A stretch of 64,000 nucleotides of DNA from Micromonospora chersina (GTDB lineage: Bacteria; Actinomycetota; Actinomycetes; Mycobacteriales; Micromonosporaceae), in NCBI RefSeq assembly GCF_900091475.1, contig NZ_FMIB01000002.1, forward strand, positions 1,674,001-1,738,000. Direction: 5' to 3'. Positions within the stretch are counted from its first letter, which is position 1; every line of letters starts with the position of its first letter. The position numbers and the translations under genes were made by a program. Shown here piece by piece: positions 38,043 to 46,354 of the stretch. The notes beneath the pieces were generated by a model. It was not told where the DNA came from and searched no databases. It was given only the letters and a program-made list of their open reading frames with translations.

Positions 38043-38948
38043 TCAGCGACGGGACGCTGATCCGACCGGCACCGGGGCGGCCGGCTCGCGCCGCGGTGCC
38101 GGCTTCCTCCGGCCCCGCAGCACGGTCAGCGCGGCGATGACCGCGGCGGCGACGCCGACGCCGGTCCAGAGCAACGGGCTGGTCCGCAGTGCGTCGGGCA
38201 GCTGCTGGCCGAGGACGAAGACGCCCATCACCACGACGAACCAGCCGAACGCCTTGCGCAGGATCTCGGCGGGGATCCGTCCGGCCAGCCGCCCGCCGGC
38301 GAAGCTGCCCGCGACGGCGGCGACGGTCACCGCCGCCGCGAGACCCCAGTCGATGTTCACGCTCGACAGGTAGCCGGCCAGGCCGGCGAAGGACTTCATG
38401 GCGATGACCACCAGTGAGGTGCCGACCGCGACCGGCATGGGCAGGCCGCCGAGCAGCGCCAGGGCGGGCACCACCAGGAAGCCGCCACCGGCGCCGACCA
38501 GACCCGTGACGAGTCCGACCACCACGCCGTCGAGGACCACCCGCAGCACCGGCAGTTCGTGCGGCACCGGCCGCCCCTCGGCGGCGCGCCGGCCGCGGAT
38601 CATCGCCACCGCGGTGGCCAGCATCATCACGGCGAAGCCGGTGAGCAGGAACCCGGCCGGGATGAACTCGGCCAGTCGGCCGCCCGCGTAGGCGCCGGTC
38701 ATGCCGGCGACGCCGAAGATCAGACCGGTGCGCCAGCGCACCCGGTGGGCCCGGGCGTGCGGGATGACGCCCACCGCGCTGGTGGCGCCCACGACGAGCA
38801 GGGAGGTCGCGATGGCCTCCTTCGGGGGCAGGTCGGCGACGTAGACCAGCAGCGGCACCGCGAGGATCGATCCGCCCCCGCCGAGCAGGCCGAGGCTGAC
38901 GCCGATCAGGACGGCCAGTCCGACGGTCAGCGCCAGGGTGGCGGTCAT
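38043..38948 (-). CDS. TauE/SafE-family sulfite/sulfonate exporter
   Basis: 301 residues with eight hydrophobic segments; the repeated TSUP signatures are GVSLGLLGGGGSILAVPLLVYV and GLVTGLVGAGGGFLVVPALALLG. In this context it most likely exports sulfite or thiosulfate made by the persulfide dioxygenase upstream. Its ATG (38948) overlaps the stop of the rhodanese gene by four bases. Last gene of the minus-strand sulfur operon. Confidence 0.87.
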   Translation of the reverse strand: MTATLALTVGLAVLIGVSLGLLGGGGSILAVPLLVYVADLPPKEAIATSLLVVGATSAVGVIPHARAHRVRWRTGLIFGVAGMTGAYAGGRLAEFIPAGFLLTGFAVMMLATAVAMIRGRRAAEGRPVPHELPVLRVVLDGVVVGLVTGLVGAGGGFLVVPALALLGGLPMPVAVGTSLVVIAMKSFAGLAGYLSSVNIDWGLAAAVTVAAVAGSFAGGRLAGRIPAEILRKAFGWFVVVMGVFVLGQQLPDALRTSPLLWTGVGVAAAVIAALTVLRGRRKPAPRREPAAPVPVGSASRR

Positions 38949-39541
38949 GCCCGTCCCCCGGTCTCGCGCAGCTGGCCCACGATGGTGTCCAGGTCACAGC
39001 TGGCGCCCCGGTTGTAGGGCAGCTTGCCGAGCATCATGCCCATGGCACACGTGTTGGTGACCGCGGCGAAGGTGAGGCCGGCGCCGATGAATCCGGCCAC
39101 CCACTTCAGCTGCGGCACGAACACCGAGCCGAGGACGCTGGCCAGCACGATCGAGCCGGCAACGAGGCGCACCTGGCGTTCGAGGTCCCAGCGGGGTGCG
39201 CCCCGCTTGATCGGCGCGTTGGCCGCCTGCCAGGCCATGATGCCGCCGTCCAGGACCTTGAGGTTGGGCAGGCCGACGCCGGCGAGGGCCTGCTCGGCCT
39301 GGGTGGCGCGGGCGCCCGAGCGACAGACCAGCACGACGTCCTCGTCGAGGTGGTTGCGCAGCTCCTCGCGGTGCTCCTTGAGCAGGTCCAGCGGCACGTT
39401 GTAGGAGCCGGGGATGTGGGACGTCTCGAACTCCGCCGGGGTACGCACGTCCAGCAGGCGCGGCGCGTGGCCGGCGTCGATCAGCTCCCGCAGGCTGACG
39501 GCGTCGAGGGTGGCGGGGCGGGCGGTCTCCGAAGTGCTCAT
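38945..39541 (-). CDS. membrane-anchored rhodanese (rhodanese + DUF2892)
   Basis: 198 residues from ATG 39541, preceded by GAGGAG. A rhodanese domain (LLDVRTPAEFETSHIPGSYNVP, active-site Cys in VLVCRSGARAT) is followed by a DUF2892-type pair of membrane helices (LVAGSIVLASVLGSVFVP and GFIGAGLTFAAVTNTC). It carries sulfane sulfur at the membrane, between the persulfide dioxygenase gene and the TauE exporter. Confidence 0.86.
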   Translation of the reverse strand: MSTSETARPATLDAVSLRELIDAGHAPRLLDVRTPAEFETSHIPGSYNVPLDLLKEHREELRNHLDEDVVLVCRSGARATQAEQALAGVGLPNLKVLDGGIMAWQAANAPIKRGAPRWDLERQVRLVAGSIVLASVLGSVFVPQLKWVAGFIGAGLTFAAVTNTCAMGMMLGKLPYNRGASCDLDTIVGQLRETGGRA

Positions 39542-39631
39542 TTCTCCTCTTCCTGCGCAAAGCGCCACGGTTGATGGCGCGGGGATACCGGCCGGCGCCG
39601 GGGTGGCGCCGGCCGGGTCGTGCTCATGGGG

Positions 39632-41032
39632 TCAGGCTTCGGTGACGATCTCCAGGCCGGCGGCCGCGGCCCGGCCGAACATGTCGTCGATGACGACTAC
39701 CGTGCGGCCGGCGTTGGTGAGCAGTGATGCCGCGGCGGTGGCGCGGTAGCCGGATCCGCAGTGCACCCAGATGGCGCCGGGCGGCACGTCGGCCAGTCGT
39801 GTGGGCAGGTCGGGCAGCGGGATGTGTACCGCGCCGGCGATGTGGCCGGCCTTCCATTCGTTTGTCATGCGTACGTCGAGGACCACGTCGGGGGCGGGCA
39901 GGCCGCCGGGCGCGTTCCCCGCACGGGCCGCCGCGAGGGCCGGGAAGTCCGCCATGGACAGCTCCCGGAGCTGCCCCGGCTCGTCCGTCCACTGCTCAAC
40001 CCCGCCGGCAGCCTGGGCGGCCGGGCGGTCGATGCCGATGCGGACCAGCTCACGCTGGGCGTCGGCGACCTGCTGCGGGGTGTCGGCGAGCAGGGTGATG
40101 GGGGTGCCCCAGTCGATGAGCCAGCCGAGCCAGGTCGCCATCGGCCCGTCCAGGCCGAGGCTGACGGTGCCGGCGAGGTGTGCGGTGGCGTAGGCCTTGC
40201 GGTGGCGTAGGTCGACCACCCACTGCCCGGCGGCGATGCGCTCGCGCAGTTCGCCGGCGTCGGCGCGGGTCACCGGGGTGAGGTCCACCGGGGCGGGGCC
40301 GGCGGTGTTCGCCACCCCCATGTGGGCGTAGTACGCGGGGTAGGCGTCGAGGTCGGCGAGGGTTTCGGTGACGAACTGCTCGGCGGCCAGCCGCAGCACC
40401 GGGTTCTTCGCCTTCTCCCGGCCGATCGTCGACTCGGGGGCATCGGCCTGGCTGGCGGAGCAGAAGCTGCCGAACCCGTGTGTCGGCCACACCTGGGCGC
40501 CGTCGGGCAGCAGGTCCGCCAGCCGTTTGGCCGAGGCGTGCTGCTGGTGGGCCAGTTCGTGGGCGTGCCGGCCCCCGAGCAGATCGGTGCGGCCCGTCGT
40601 GCCGAACAACAGCGATCCGCCGGTGAACACCCCGACGGCCTGCCAGCCGCCGCCGGTGGCCTCGTCGAGGACGTACGACAGGTGGTGGAAGGTGTGACCC
40701 GGCGTGCCGACCACCCGCAAACGCACCGAGTCCGACACGGCCACCTGGTCGCCGTCGGAGACCGGCACACGCTCGAAGCCCACCTCGTCCGCGGCCGCCA
40801 CCAGATAGCGGGCCCCGGTCACCCGGGCCAGCTCCAGACCGCCGGAGACGTAGTCGTTATGGATATGCGTCTCCACCACATGCGCGATCCGCACACCCTT
40901 CACACCAGCCAGGTACAGCACCCGGTCGATGTCCCGCTGCGGATCGACCACGATCGCCACCTGCCCGTCCGAAGCCAGATAGCTCCGGTCACCCAACGAC
41001 GACGTCGCGATCACCGAAACCTCGACTGCCAT
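39632..41032 (-). CDS. persulfide dioxygenase-rhodanese fusion (CstB-like), copy 2
   Basis: 466 residues from ATG 41032, the same length as copy 1 at 8975-10375 and in the opposite orientation. Metallo-beta-lactamase motifs THIHNDYVSGG and GTPGHTFHH, an inactive rhodanese-like middle domain and an active C-terminal rhodanese (HCGSGYRA). Differences from copy 1 cluster in the C-terminal two thirds; the N-terminal third is nearly identical even at DNA level. Preceded by a CstR-type operator at 41068-41083 and by cstR copy 2; followed by rhodanese and TauE genes. Converts persulfides to sulfite or thiosulfate. Confidence 0.88.
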   Translation of the reverse strand: MAVEVSVIATSSLGDRSYLASDGQVAIVVDPQRDIDRVLYLAGVKGVRIAHVVETHIHNDYVSGGLELARVTGARYLVAAADEVGFERVPVSDGDQVAVSDSVRLRVVGTPGHTFHHLSYVLDEATGGGWQAVGVFTGGSLLFGTTGRTDLLGGRHAHELAHQQHASAKRLADLLPDGAQVWPTHGFGSFCSASQADAPESTIGREKAKNPVLRLAAEQFVTETLADLDAYPAYYAHMGVANTAGPAPVDLTPVTRADAGELRERIAAGQWVVDLRHRKAYATAHLAGTVSLGLDGPMATWLGWLIDWGTPITLLADTPQQVADAQRELVRIGIDRPAAQAAGGVEQWTDEPGQLRELSMADFPALAAARAGNAPGGLPAPDVVLDVRMTNEWKAGHIAGAVHIPLPDLPTRLADVPPGAIWVHCGSGYRATAAASLLTNAGRTVVVIDDMFGRAAAAGLEIVTEA

Positions 41033-41067
41033 GCGCCCTGCTCCTTCCGATGTCTCGCAAAACCTAT

Positions 41068-41083
41068 ATACCCCGGGGGGTAT
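41068..41083. promoter_or_regulatory. CstR-type operator before dioxygenase copy 2
   Basis: ATACCCCGGGGGGTAT lies 35 bases upstream of the dioxygenase ATG, with TATATA-like sequence just beside it where a -10 box would be expected. Confidence 0.78.
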
Positions 41084-41165
41084 GTGGAAAAGACACTGCG
41101 ACCCCGGTCTCAAGCGGCCGCCACTCACGCCGCGGCGACGCGGTGCGAGTGGCGCCGGACCTGTC

Positions 41166-41435
41166 TCAGGCGAGAGCCAGGAAGAGCTTCTCCAGCTCCT
41201 CCTCGGTCATCTCCGGCTCCTCGCCCCGGTCACGCGCGGCCCCGCAGTGCCGCATGCCCGATGCGATGATCTTGTAGCCCGCACGGTCGATCGCCTTCGA
41301 CACGGCGGCGAGCTGGGTCAGGGCCTCGCGGCAGTCCTGACCGCTCTCCATCATCTCGATGACCGCGTTGAGCTGCCCGCGGGCCCGCTTGAGCCGGGTC
41401 AGCGCATCCGACGTCATCTCCGGTCGAAGCTTCAT
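41166..41435 (-). CDS. cstR: CstR-like persulfide-sensing repressor, copy 2
   Basis: 89 residues from ATG 41435, five bases after AGGAGG (the GTG six bases earlier overlaps the ribosome site). Cys residues in GQDCREALTQL and SGMRHCGAA are kept, and the CsoR copper-ligand His is Gly, as in copy 1. It differs from copy 1 at roughly a tenth of positions. Two operators stand upstream (41456-41471 and 41486-41503), in the gap shared with the divergent DUF302 gene. Expected to repress the sulfur genes until persulfide links its two cysteines. Confidence 0.84.
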   Translation of the reverse strand: MKLRPEMTSDALTRLKRARGQLNAVIEMMESGQDCREALTQLAAVSKAIDRAGYKIIASGMRHCGAARDRGEEPEMTEEELEKLFLALA

Positions 41436-41455
41436 CGGCACCTCCTGTCAACAGG

Positions 41456-41471
41456 ATACCCCGGGGGGTAC
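41456..41471. promoter_or_regulatory. CstR-type operator, proximal, before cstR copy 2
   Basis: ATACCCCGGGGGGTAC, 20 bases upstream of the cstR ATG and ribosome site; differs from the 41068 site only in the last base. Confidence 0.75.
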
Positions 41472-41485
41472 CCACCTCGCACGGG

Positions 41486-41503
41486 GATACCCCCACGGGT
41501 ATC
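41486..41503. promoter_or_regulatory. CstR-type operator, distal, shared gap
   Basis: GATACCCCCACGGGTATC has perfect 7-base arms (GATACCC/GGGTATC) around CCAC. It lies 30 bases centre to centre from the proximal site, so two bound tetramers would sit on roughly the same helix face. Confidence 0.72.
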
Positions 41504-41638
41504 GTCAACCCTACCGGCGCGAGGCGCATTCCCCAGCCGAGCCGGCCCGGCCCCGCCGCAGCGGGGCGGCTTTTGCCGAATCACCCACGCCGGTCGCGTC
41601 ACGGCCGGCACCATCTCACCTGAGGGAGAGCAGAGAGC

Positions 41639-42031
41639 ATGAGCTACGCGATCACCGTCCGGCTGCCCGCCGGGTTCGCTCCGACCGTCGAGCGGGTCCG
41701 GGCGGCACTGAAGGAACAGGGCTTCGGCGTGCTGACCGAGATCGACATGCGGTCGACGCTGCGCGAGAAGCTCGGGGTCGAGATCGAGGACTACGTGATC
41801 CTGGGCGCCTGCAACCCGCCGCTGGCCCACCGGGCCGTGGAGGCCGACCGGAACATCGGCCTGCTCCTGCCCTGCAACGTCGTGGTACGCGCCGACGGCC
41901 CGGACGCCACGCTCGTGCAGGCGCTCGATCCCCAGGTGATGGTGCGGTTGAGTGATGCGCCCGACCTCCAGGGGGTCGCCGACGAGGCGACCCGGCGGCT
42001 GCGGACGGCCCTGGACGCGCTGTCGGGCTGA
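41639..42031 (+). CDS. DUF302 domain protein
   Basis: 130 residues from ATG 41639, following GAGGGAGAGCAGAGAGC. The layout (ALKEQGFGVLTEIDMRSTLREK, ILGACNPPLAHRAVEADRNIGLLLPCNVVV) is the DUF302 fold, whose members often accompany rhodaneses and sulfur dioxygenases. Cysteines in GACNPP and LPCNVV are typical. Function unknown, perhaps a sulfur carrier or sensor. Divergent from cstR copy 2 and likely under the same operators. Confidence 0.82.
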   Translation: MSYAITVRLPAGFAPTVERVRAALKEQGFGVLTEIDMRSTLREKLGVEIEDYVILGACNPPLAHRAVEADRNIGLLLPCNVVVRADGPDATLVQALDPQVMVRLSDAPDLQGVADEATRRLRTALDALSG

Positions 42032-42110
42032 GACCCGGCATGGACGGACATCCGTCGCGGTCGCCGGGGCGGGAATGCCCCGCCGGCGCGGCGCGCTATG
42101 GTCGACATAG

Positions 42111-42126
42111 ATACCCCCCGGGGTAT
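42111..42126. promoter_or_regulatory. CstR-type operator before the small rhodanese gene
   Basis: ATACCCCCCGGGGTAT, 18 bases before the rhodanese ATG, and embedded in a longer dyad (CGACATA ... TATGTCG). Confidence 0.77.
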
Positions 42127-42144
42127 GTCGATCTGGAGGATGAG

Positions 42145-42459
42145 ATGCACGAGGTGAACCTGGCGGACTTCGCCGCCGCACACGCCGAAGGCGCCGCCGT
42201 GGTGGACGTCCGGGAACCGTTCGAATACGCCGCGGGCCACGTGCCCGGGGCCCGCTCGGTGCCGCTCGCGCAACTGCCCGCGGTGGTCGGGGATCTCCCC
42301 CGCAACCGTCCGGTCTACGTCATCTGCGCCAGCGGCAACCGCAGCCTGGCGGCCGCGCAGTTCCTGGCACGCGCCGGCATCGAGGCCCGGTCCGTCGCCG
42401 GCGGAACCGGCGAATGGCTCCGCACCGGCCGCACCGTCGCGACCGGCGCGGACGCCTGA
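42145..42459 (+). CDS. single-domain rhodanese
   Basis: 104 residues from ATG 42145 with TGGAGGATGAG before it. The rhodanese fold has VVDVREPFEYAAGHVPGARSVPL, active-site Cys in YVICASGNRSLAAA (CxxxxR loop), and the final SVAGGTGEWLRTGRTV. It transfers sulfane sulfur to thiols; the flanking operator and dioxygenase gene place it in persulfide detoxification. Confidence 0.87.
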   Translation: MHEVNLADFAAAHAEGAAVVDVREPFEYAAGHVPGARSVPLAQLPAVVGDLPRNRPVYVICASGNRSLAAAQFLARAGIEARSVAGGTGEWLRTGRTVATGADA

Positions 42460-42540
42460 ACCCCCCGCCGGCCCACCTGAGCCGGCCCGCCCAGACGGGC
42501 GCCCGCGCACCAGAGACCCCGGGGAGCATGGGCCTGTTGC

Positions 42541-42556
42541 ATACCCCCGGGGGTAT
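42541..42556. promoter_or_regulatory. CstR-type operator before the third dioxygenase gene
   Basis: ATACCCCCGGGGGTAT, a perfect 16-bp palindrome 29 bases before the start codon; the best copy of the motif in the window. Confidence 0.8.
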
Positions 42557-42585
42557 AAGGTCACATCGTCTGAAGGAGTTCGCAC

Positions 42586-43971
42586 ATGCTGTTCACCCAG
42601 TACTACCTCGACTGCCTGTCCCAGGCCTCGTACCTGATCGCCGACGAACGCACCGGCCGCGCCGTGCTTGTCGACCCGCGCCGCGACATCGGCGAGTACC
42701 TGGCCGACGCCCGGTCGCACGGCCTGACCATCGAGGGCGTCATCAACACGCACTTCCACGCGGACTTCCTCGCCGGCCACCTCGAGGTCGCGGACGCGAC
42801 CGGCGCGTGGATCGGCTACGGCCGCCGCGCCGAGACCGAGTACCCGATCCGCAAGCTCGCCGACGGTGAGCGGATCGGCCTCGGCGACGTCACCCTGGAG
42901 ATCATGGAGACTCCGGGCCACACCCCGGAGTCGATCAGCGTGCTGGTGTACGAGCACACCGGCGACACCGTGCCGTACGGCGTGCTGACCGGTGACGCCC
43001 TGTTCATCGGCGACGTCGGCCGTCCCGACCTGCTCGCTTCCTTCGGCGTCACCGCCGACGAACTCGGCGCCATGCTCTACGACAGCGTGCAGCGCAAGCT
43101 GATGAGCCTGCCCGACGAGGTGCGCGTCTTCCCGGCCCACGGCGCCGGCTCCGCCTGCGGCAAGAACCTCTCCACCGAGCGGCAGTCCACCATCGGCGAG
43201 CAGCGCCGCACCAACTACGCCTGCGCGCCCATGAGCCAGGACCAGTTCCTCGCGCTGGTCACCGGCGGCCAGCCGTCGGCGCCGGGCTACTTCGCCTTCG
43301 ACGCCGTACTCAACCGCAAGGCACGCCAACTGTTCGACTCCGACGCGGCCGCCCGCCCGCTGGCCACCGCCGAGTTCGCCCGCGCCCGCGCCGGGGGCGC
43401 CGTCGTCGTCGACGCCCGCGACCCGCAGGAGTACGCCGCCGGGCACGTGGTCGGGTCGATCAACATCCCGGCCGACGGCCGCTTCGCCGAGACCGCCGGC
43501 AGCGTGGTCGCCCCGGACCGCGCGGTGCTCGTGGTGGCACCGCACGATCGGGAGGAGGAGATCGTCGTACGGCTCGCCCGGATCGGCTTCGACCGGGTGG
43601 CCGGTTACCTCCGCGACGCCGAGACCGCGCTGGTCGAGCTGGCGGCCGAGATGACCCCGGCCAGCCGCCTCACCGCCACGGAGCTGCGCGACAGGCTCGA
43701 CGGCGCCGAGCCGCCGGTGGTCCTCGATGTGCGCAACGCCGGGGAACGTGACCAGGGCGTCGTCCCCGGGTCGCTGCACATTCCCCTCGCGGAGCTGACC
43801 CGCCGCCTCGACGAGGTGCCGGCGGACCGGCCGGTGGTCGTGCACTGCGCCGGCGGCTACCGCTCCTCGGTCGCCGCCAGCCTGCTGCGCAACGCGGGCC
43901 GGCAGGACGTCTCCGACCTGCTCGGCGGCTACGGCGCCTGGCAGACGATGCTCGACCCGGCCGCCGCCTGA
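42586..43971 (+). CDS. persulfide dioxygenase-rhodanese fusion, divergent third member
   Basis: 461 residues from ATG 42586, preceded by GAAGGAG. The N-terminal domain carries the full THFHADFLAGH metal motif, METPGHTPES and GDALFIGDVGRPDL; two rhodanese-like domains follow, the first without Cys (VVVDARDPQEYAAGHVVGS), the second active (VVHCAGGYRSS). Sequence is clearly distinct from copies 1 and 2, so this is an older paralogue rather than part of their recent duplication. Oxidises low-molecular-weight persulfides. Confidence 0.88.
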   Translation: MLFTQYYLDCLSQASYLIADERTGRAVLVDPRRDIGEYLADARSHGLTIEGVINTHFHADFLAGHLEVADATGAWIGYGRRAETEYPIRKLADGERIGLGDVTLEIMETPGHTPESISVLVYEHTGDTVPYGVLTGDALFIGDVGRPDLLASFGVTADELGAMLYDSVQRKLMSLPDEVRVFPAHGAGSACGKNLSTERQSTIGEQRRTNYACAPMSQDQFLALVTGGQPSAPGYFAFDAVLNRKARQLFDSDAAARPLATAEFARARAGGAVVVDARDPQEYAAGHVVGSINIPADGRFAETAGSVVAPDRAVLVVAPHDREEEIVVRLARIGFDRVAGYLRDAETALVELAAEMTPASRLTATELRDRLDGAEPPVVLDVRNAGERDQGVVPGSLHIPLAELTRRLDEVPADRPVVVHCAGGYRSSVAASLLRNAGRQDVSDLLGGYGAWQTMLDPAAA

Positions 43972-44063
43972 GCCGAGCGGCCGAGATCCCCGGGGACGGG
44001 TGACCGCGGGCACCCCCTGCGGTCGCCTGTCCCCTCGTCGCCCCGGAGAGCACGGAGGGATTC

Positions 44064-45359
44064 GTGACCACGTCGGCACTTCGGCTGGGCCTGCGGGCCA
44101 ACGCCGCCCAGTTCACCCTGCTCGTCGCGGTCAACGCCCTCGTCGGCGGGCTGCTCGGCTCCGAGCGCACCGTCCTGCCCCTGCTCGCCGAGCGGGAATT
44201 CGACCTGACCGCGTACACCGCGGCGCTGACGTACATCCTCGCCTTCGGTGCGACCAAGGCCGTGACCAACTTCCTCGCCGGCGCCCTGTCCGACAGGTAC
44301 GGACGCAAGCCGGTCCTGATCGCCGGGTGGCTCGCCGCCATCCCCGTACCCCTGATGATCATCTGGGCGCCGTCCTGGGGATGGGTGGTCGGCGCGAACG
44401 TCCTGCTCGGGGTCAGCCAGGGCCTGGCCTGGTCCACCACGGTCATCATGAAGATCGACCTCGCCGGTCCCGCTCGACGGGGACTGGCCATGGGGCTCAA
44501 CGAAGCGGCCGGCTACCTGGCCGTGGCCACCACGGCCCTGGCCACCGGCTGGCTCGCGGCCGCGCACGGGCTGCGTCCCGTCCCGTTCCTGCTCGCCCTC
44601 GCCTACGCCGGCCTCGGCCTCGGCCTGTCCCTCGCCTCCGTCCGCGAGACCCACGGCCACGCCCGGCGGGAAGCGGCCACCCACGTCACCGGAACAGCCG
44701 AGCAGCACCACGGGCTCTCCACCGGCCGGGTCGCCGCCCTGACCTCCTGGCGGGAGCCGGCGCTCTCCGCGGCCAGCCAGGCTGGCATGGTCAACAACCT
44801 CAACGACGGCCTCGCCTGGGGTCTGTTCCCCCTGCTGTTCGCCACCGCCGGGCTGTCCCTGACCCAGATCGGGATCCTCGCCGCGCTCTACCCGGCGGTG
44901 TGGGGGCTCGGGCAGCTCGTCACCGGGCAGGCGTCCGACCGATACGGCCGCAAGCCGTTCGTCGTCGCCGGCATGCTCGCCCAGGCCGTCGCCCTCGCCT
45001 GGATCGCCCGCGCCGACGGCTTCGCCGGCTGGGCCGCCGCCGCGGTACTGCTCGGCGCCGGCACCGCCGCCGTCTACCCCACCCTGCTCGCGACCGTCGG
45101 CGACGTCGCCCACCCCGCCTGGCGGGCCCGCGCCGTCGGCGTCTACCGGCTGTGGCGCGACGGCGGCTTCGCCGTCGGCGCCCTGCTCGCCGGCGCCGTC
45201 GCCGACCTCGCGGGCGTCCGCGCGGCCGTGTGGGTCGTCGCGGCCCTCACCGCGGCCTCCGGTCTCCTGGCCTGGATTCGCATGTACGAGACGCACCCGC
45301 GAGCGGCTCGGCTGCCGCGGCCGGACGTGGCCCGCCCGGGCCCGCGTCCGGTCGCGTAA
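44064..45359 (+). CDS. MFS transporter in the sulfur locus
   Basis: 431 residues from GTG 44064, with GGAGGG just upstream. Twelve hydrophobic segments are expected from the pattern; the MFS loop signature GALSDRYGRKPVLIAGW appears in the first half and again as GQASDRYGRKPFVVAGM in the second. Such transporters are common beside rhodanese and dioxygenase genes. The likely role is export of a sulfur oxyanion or a related compound, by context only. Ends directly against the convergent SHOCT gene with no bases between stops. Confidence 0.84.
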   Translation: MTTSALRLGLRANAAQFTLLVAVNALVGGLLGSERTVLPLLAEREFDLTAYTAALTYILAFGATKAVTNFLAGALSDRYGRKPVLIAGWLAAIPVPLMIIWAPSWGWVVGANVLLGVSQGLAWSTTVIMKIDLAGPARRGLAMGLNEAAGYLAVATTALATGWLAAAHGLRPVPFLLALAYAGLGLGLSLASVRETHGHARREAATHVTGTAEQHHGLSTGRVAALTSWREPALSAASQAGMVNNLNDGLAWGLFPLLFATAGLSLTQIGILAALYPAVWGLGQLVTGQASDRYGRKPFVVAGMLAQAVALAWIARADGFAGWAAAAVLLGAGTAAVYPTLLATVGDVAHPAWRARAVGVYRLWRDGGFAVGALLAGAVADLAGVRAAVWVVAALTAASGLLAWIRMYETHPRAARLPRPDVARPGPRPVA

Positions 45360-45626
45360 TCAGCCGGCCCGTTCGTCCGCTCGGGACTGGTCCGGGTGCC
45401 GTCCGGCCAGGTGCGCCCGGGCACGCCCGTGCTCCTCGGCGTCGATCTCGCCCAGCGCGAACCGGCGGTCGAGGATCTCCTGCGGCGTCTCCCGCACCTG
45501 CCGGCCGTGGTCGGCGGGGCGTTGGACGAACCTGGCCACCGCCCAGACGATCACGGCGATCAGAGCGATCCACACCACCGGCATGAGTGTCATCCAGATC
45601 CAGCCGGAGCCGTATCCGTACATCAT
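45360..45626 (-). CDS. SHOCT-domain small membrane protein
   Basis: 88 residues. An N-terminal membrane helix (WIWMTLMPVVWIALIAVIVWAVARF) is followed by a SHOCT motif (ETPQEILDRRFALGEIDAEE with LAG after it), a short C-terminal helix thought to mediate oligomerisation. Function unknown. The upstream gap to 45882 (256 bases) holds no clear signal beyond the start region of the next gene. Confidence 0.78.
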   Translation of the reverse strand: MMYGYGSGWIWMTLMPVVWIALIAVIVWAVARFVQRPADHGRQVRETPQEILDRRFALGEIDAEEHGRARAHLAGRHPDQSRADERAG

Positions 45627-45882
45627 CGTGTCACCTCCGCCACGTAGGCCCCTCTCCCTAGAGCGTCACTCGTCGTAGGTGCTCCGGCCAGAGACTTACG
45701 GCCCGTCCCGTGATGCCCTCCGGCAGCGCGGGCGCCCGCCGTCGGCGGGTGGGACGATGGCGACCGTCCAACTTGCCCGACCCGGGTGGTGCGGTTGTTG
45801 CGCGGCAAGTTTTGCCTGTTCCGGGCGGGGGTAGCGGTCGCCTGAGTCAGGGACGAGGCATCGAACAGACGGGGACGATCCG

Positions 45883-46266
45883 GTGGACGAGATGACCGCA
45901 CGGCTGGATCTTCCAGTCGGGGCCGAGGCCCTCGCCTCCGCCCGCCAGGTCGTGCACTCGGCCCTGGTCGGATGGGGGTTCGAGGACCTCGAGGACGTGG
46001 CGGACGCGGTGCTGGTCGCCGACGAGCTGGTCGCCAACGCGGTGCGCCACGGCGGCGGCTGCCTGAGCCTGCACGTCCACGCCCGCGGCGACGAGGTCAC
46101 CGTCTGCGCGGTGGACGGCTCGGCGGTCGTTCCGCGCCGGCGCGAGCCGGACGGCGACGGCGGCCGTGGCCTGGCGATCATCGAGGCCCTCTGCCAGGCG
46201 TGGGGAATCGAGGACCTTCCCGACGGCGGCAAACGGGTGTGGGTGCGCCTCGTCCGGTCGAGGTAG
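45883..46266 (+). CDS. HATPase anti-sigma-factor-like regulator (RsbW type)
   Basis: 127 residues from GTG 45883. The GHKL ATP-binding fold shows the N box VADELVANAVRHGGG and the G box GDGGRGLAIIEALCQAWG. Stand-alone proteins of this size in actinomycetes are RsbW-like serine kinases or anti-sigma factors paired with anti-anti-sigma proteins. No STAS partner gene adjoins it. Confidence 0.83.
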   Translation: MDEMTARLDLPVGAEALASARQVVHSALVGWGFEDLEDVADAVLVADELVANAVRHGGGCLSLHVHARGDEVTVCAVDGSAVVPRRREPDGDGGRGLAIIEALCQAWGIEDLPDGGKRVWVRLVRSR

Positions 46267-46354
46267 CGGACATTCCCGGTCAGCCGCGCTTTCCTCTTCC
46301 GTCCTGCCTTCCTACTGTGAGGAACCACCGCCCCTCGAAGATCGCGAGAGTCAC

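Noticed and set aside
41439..41441. GTG as start of cstR copy 2
   Set aside because: It overlaps the AGGAGG ribosome site; the ATG six bases on is correctly spaced and gives the same length as copy 1.
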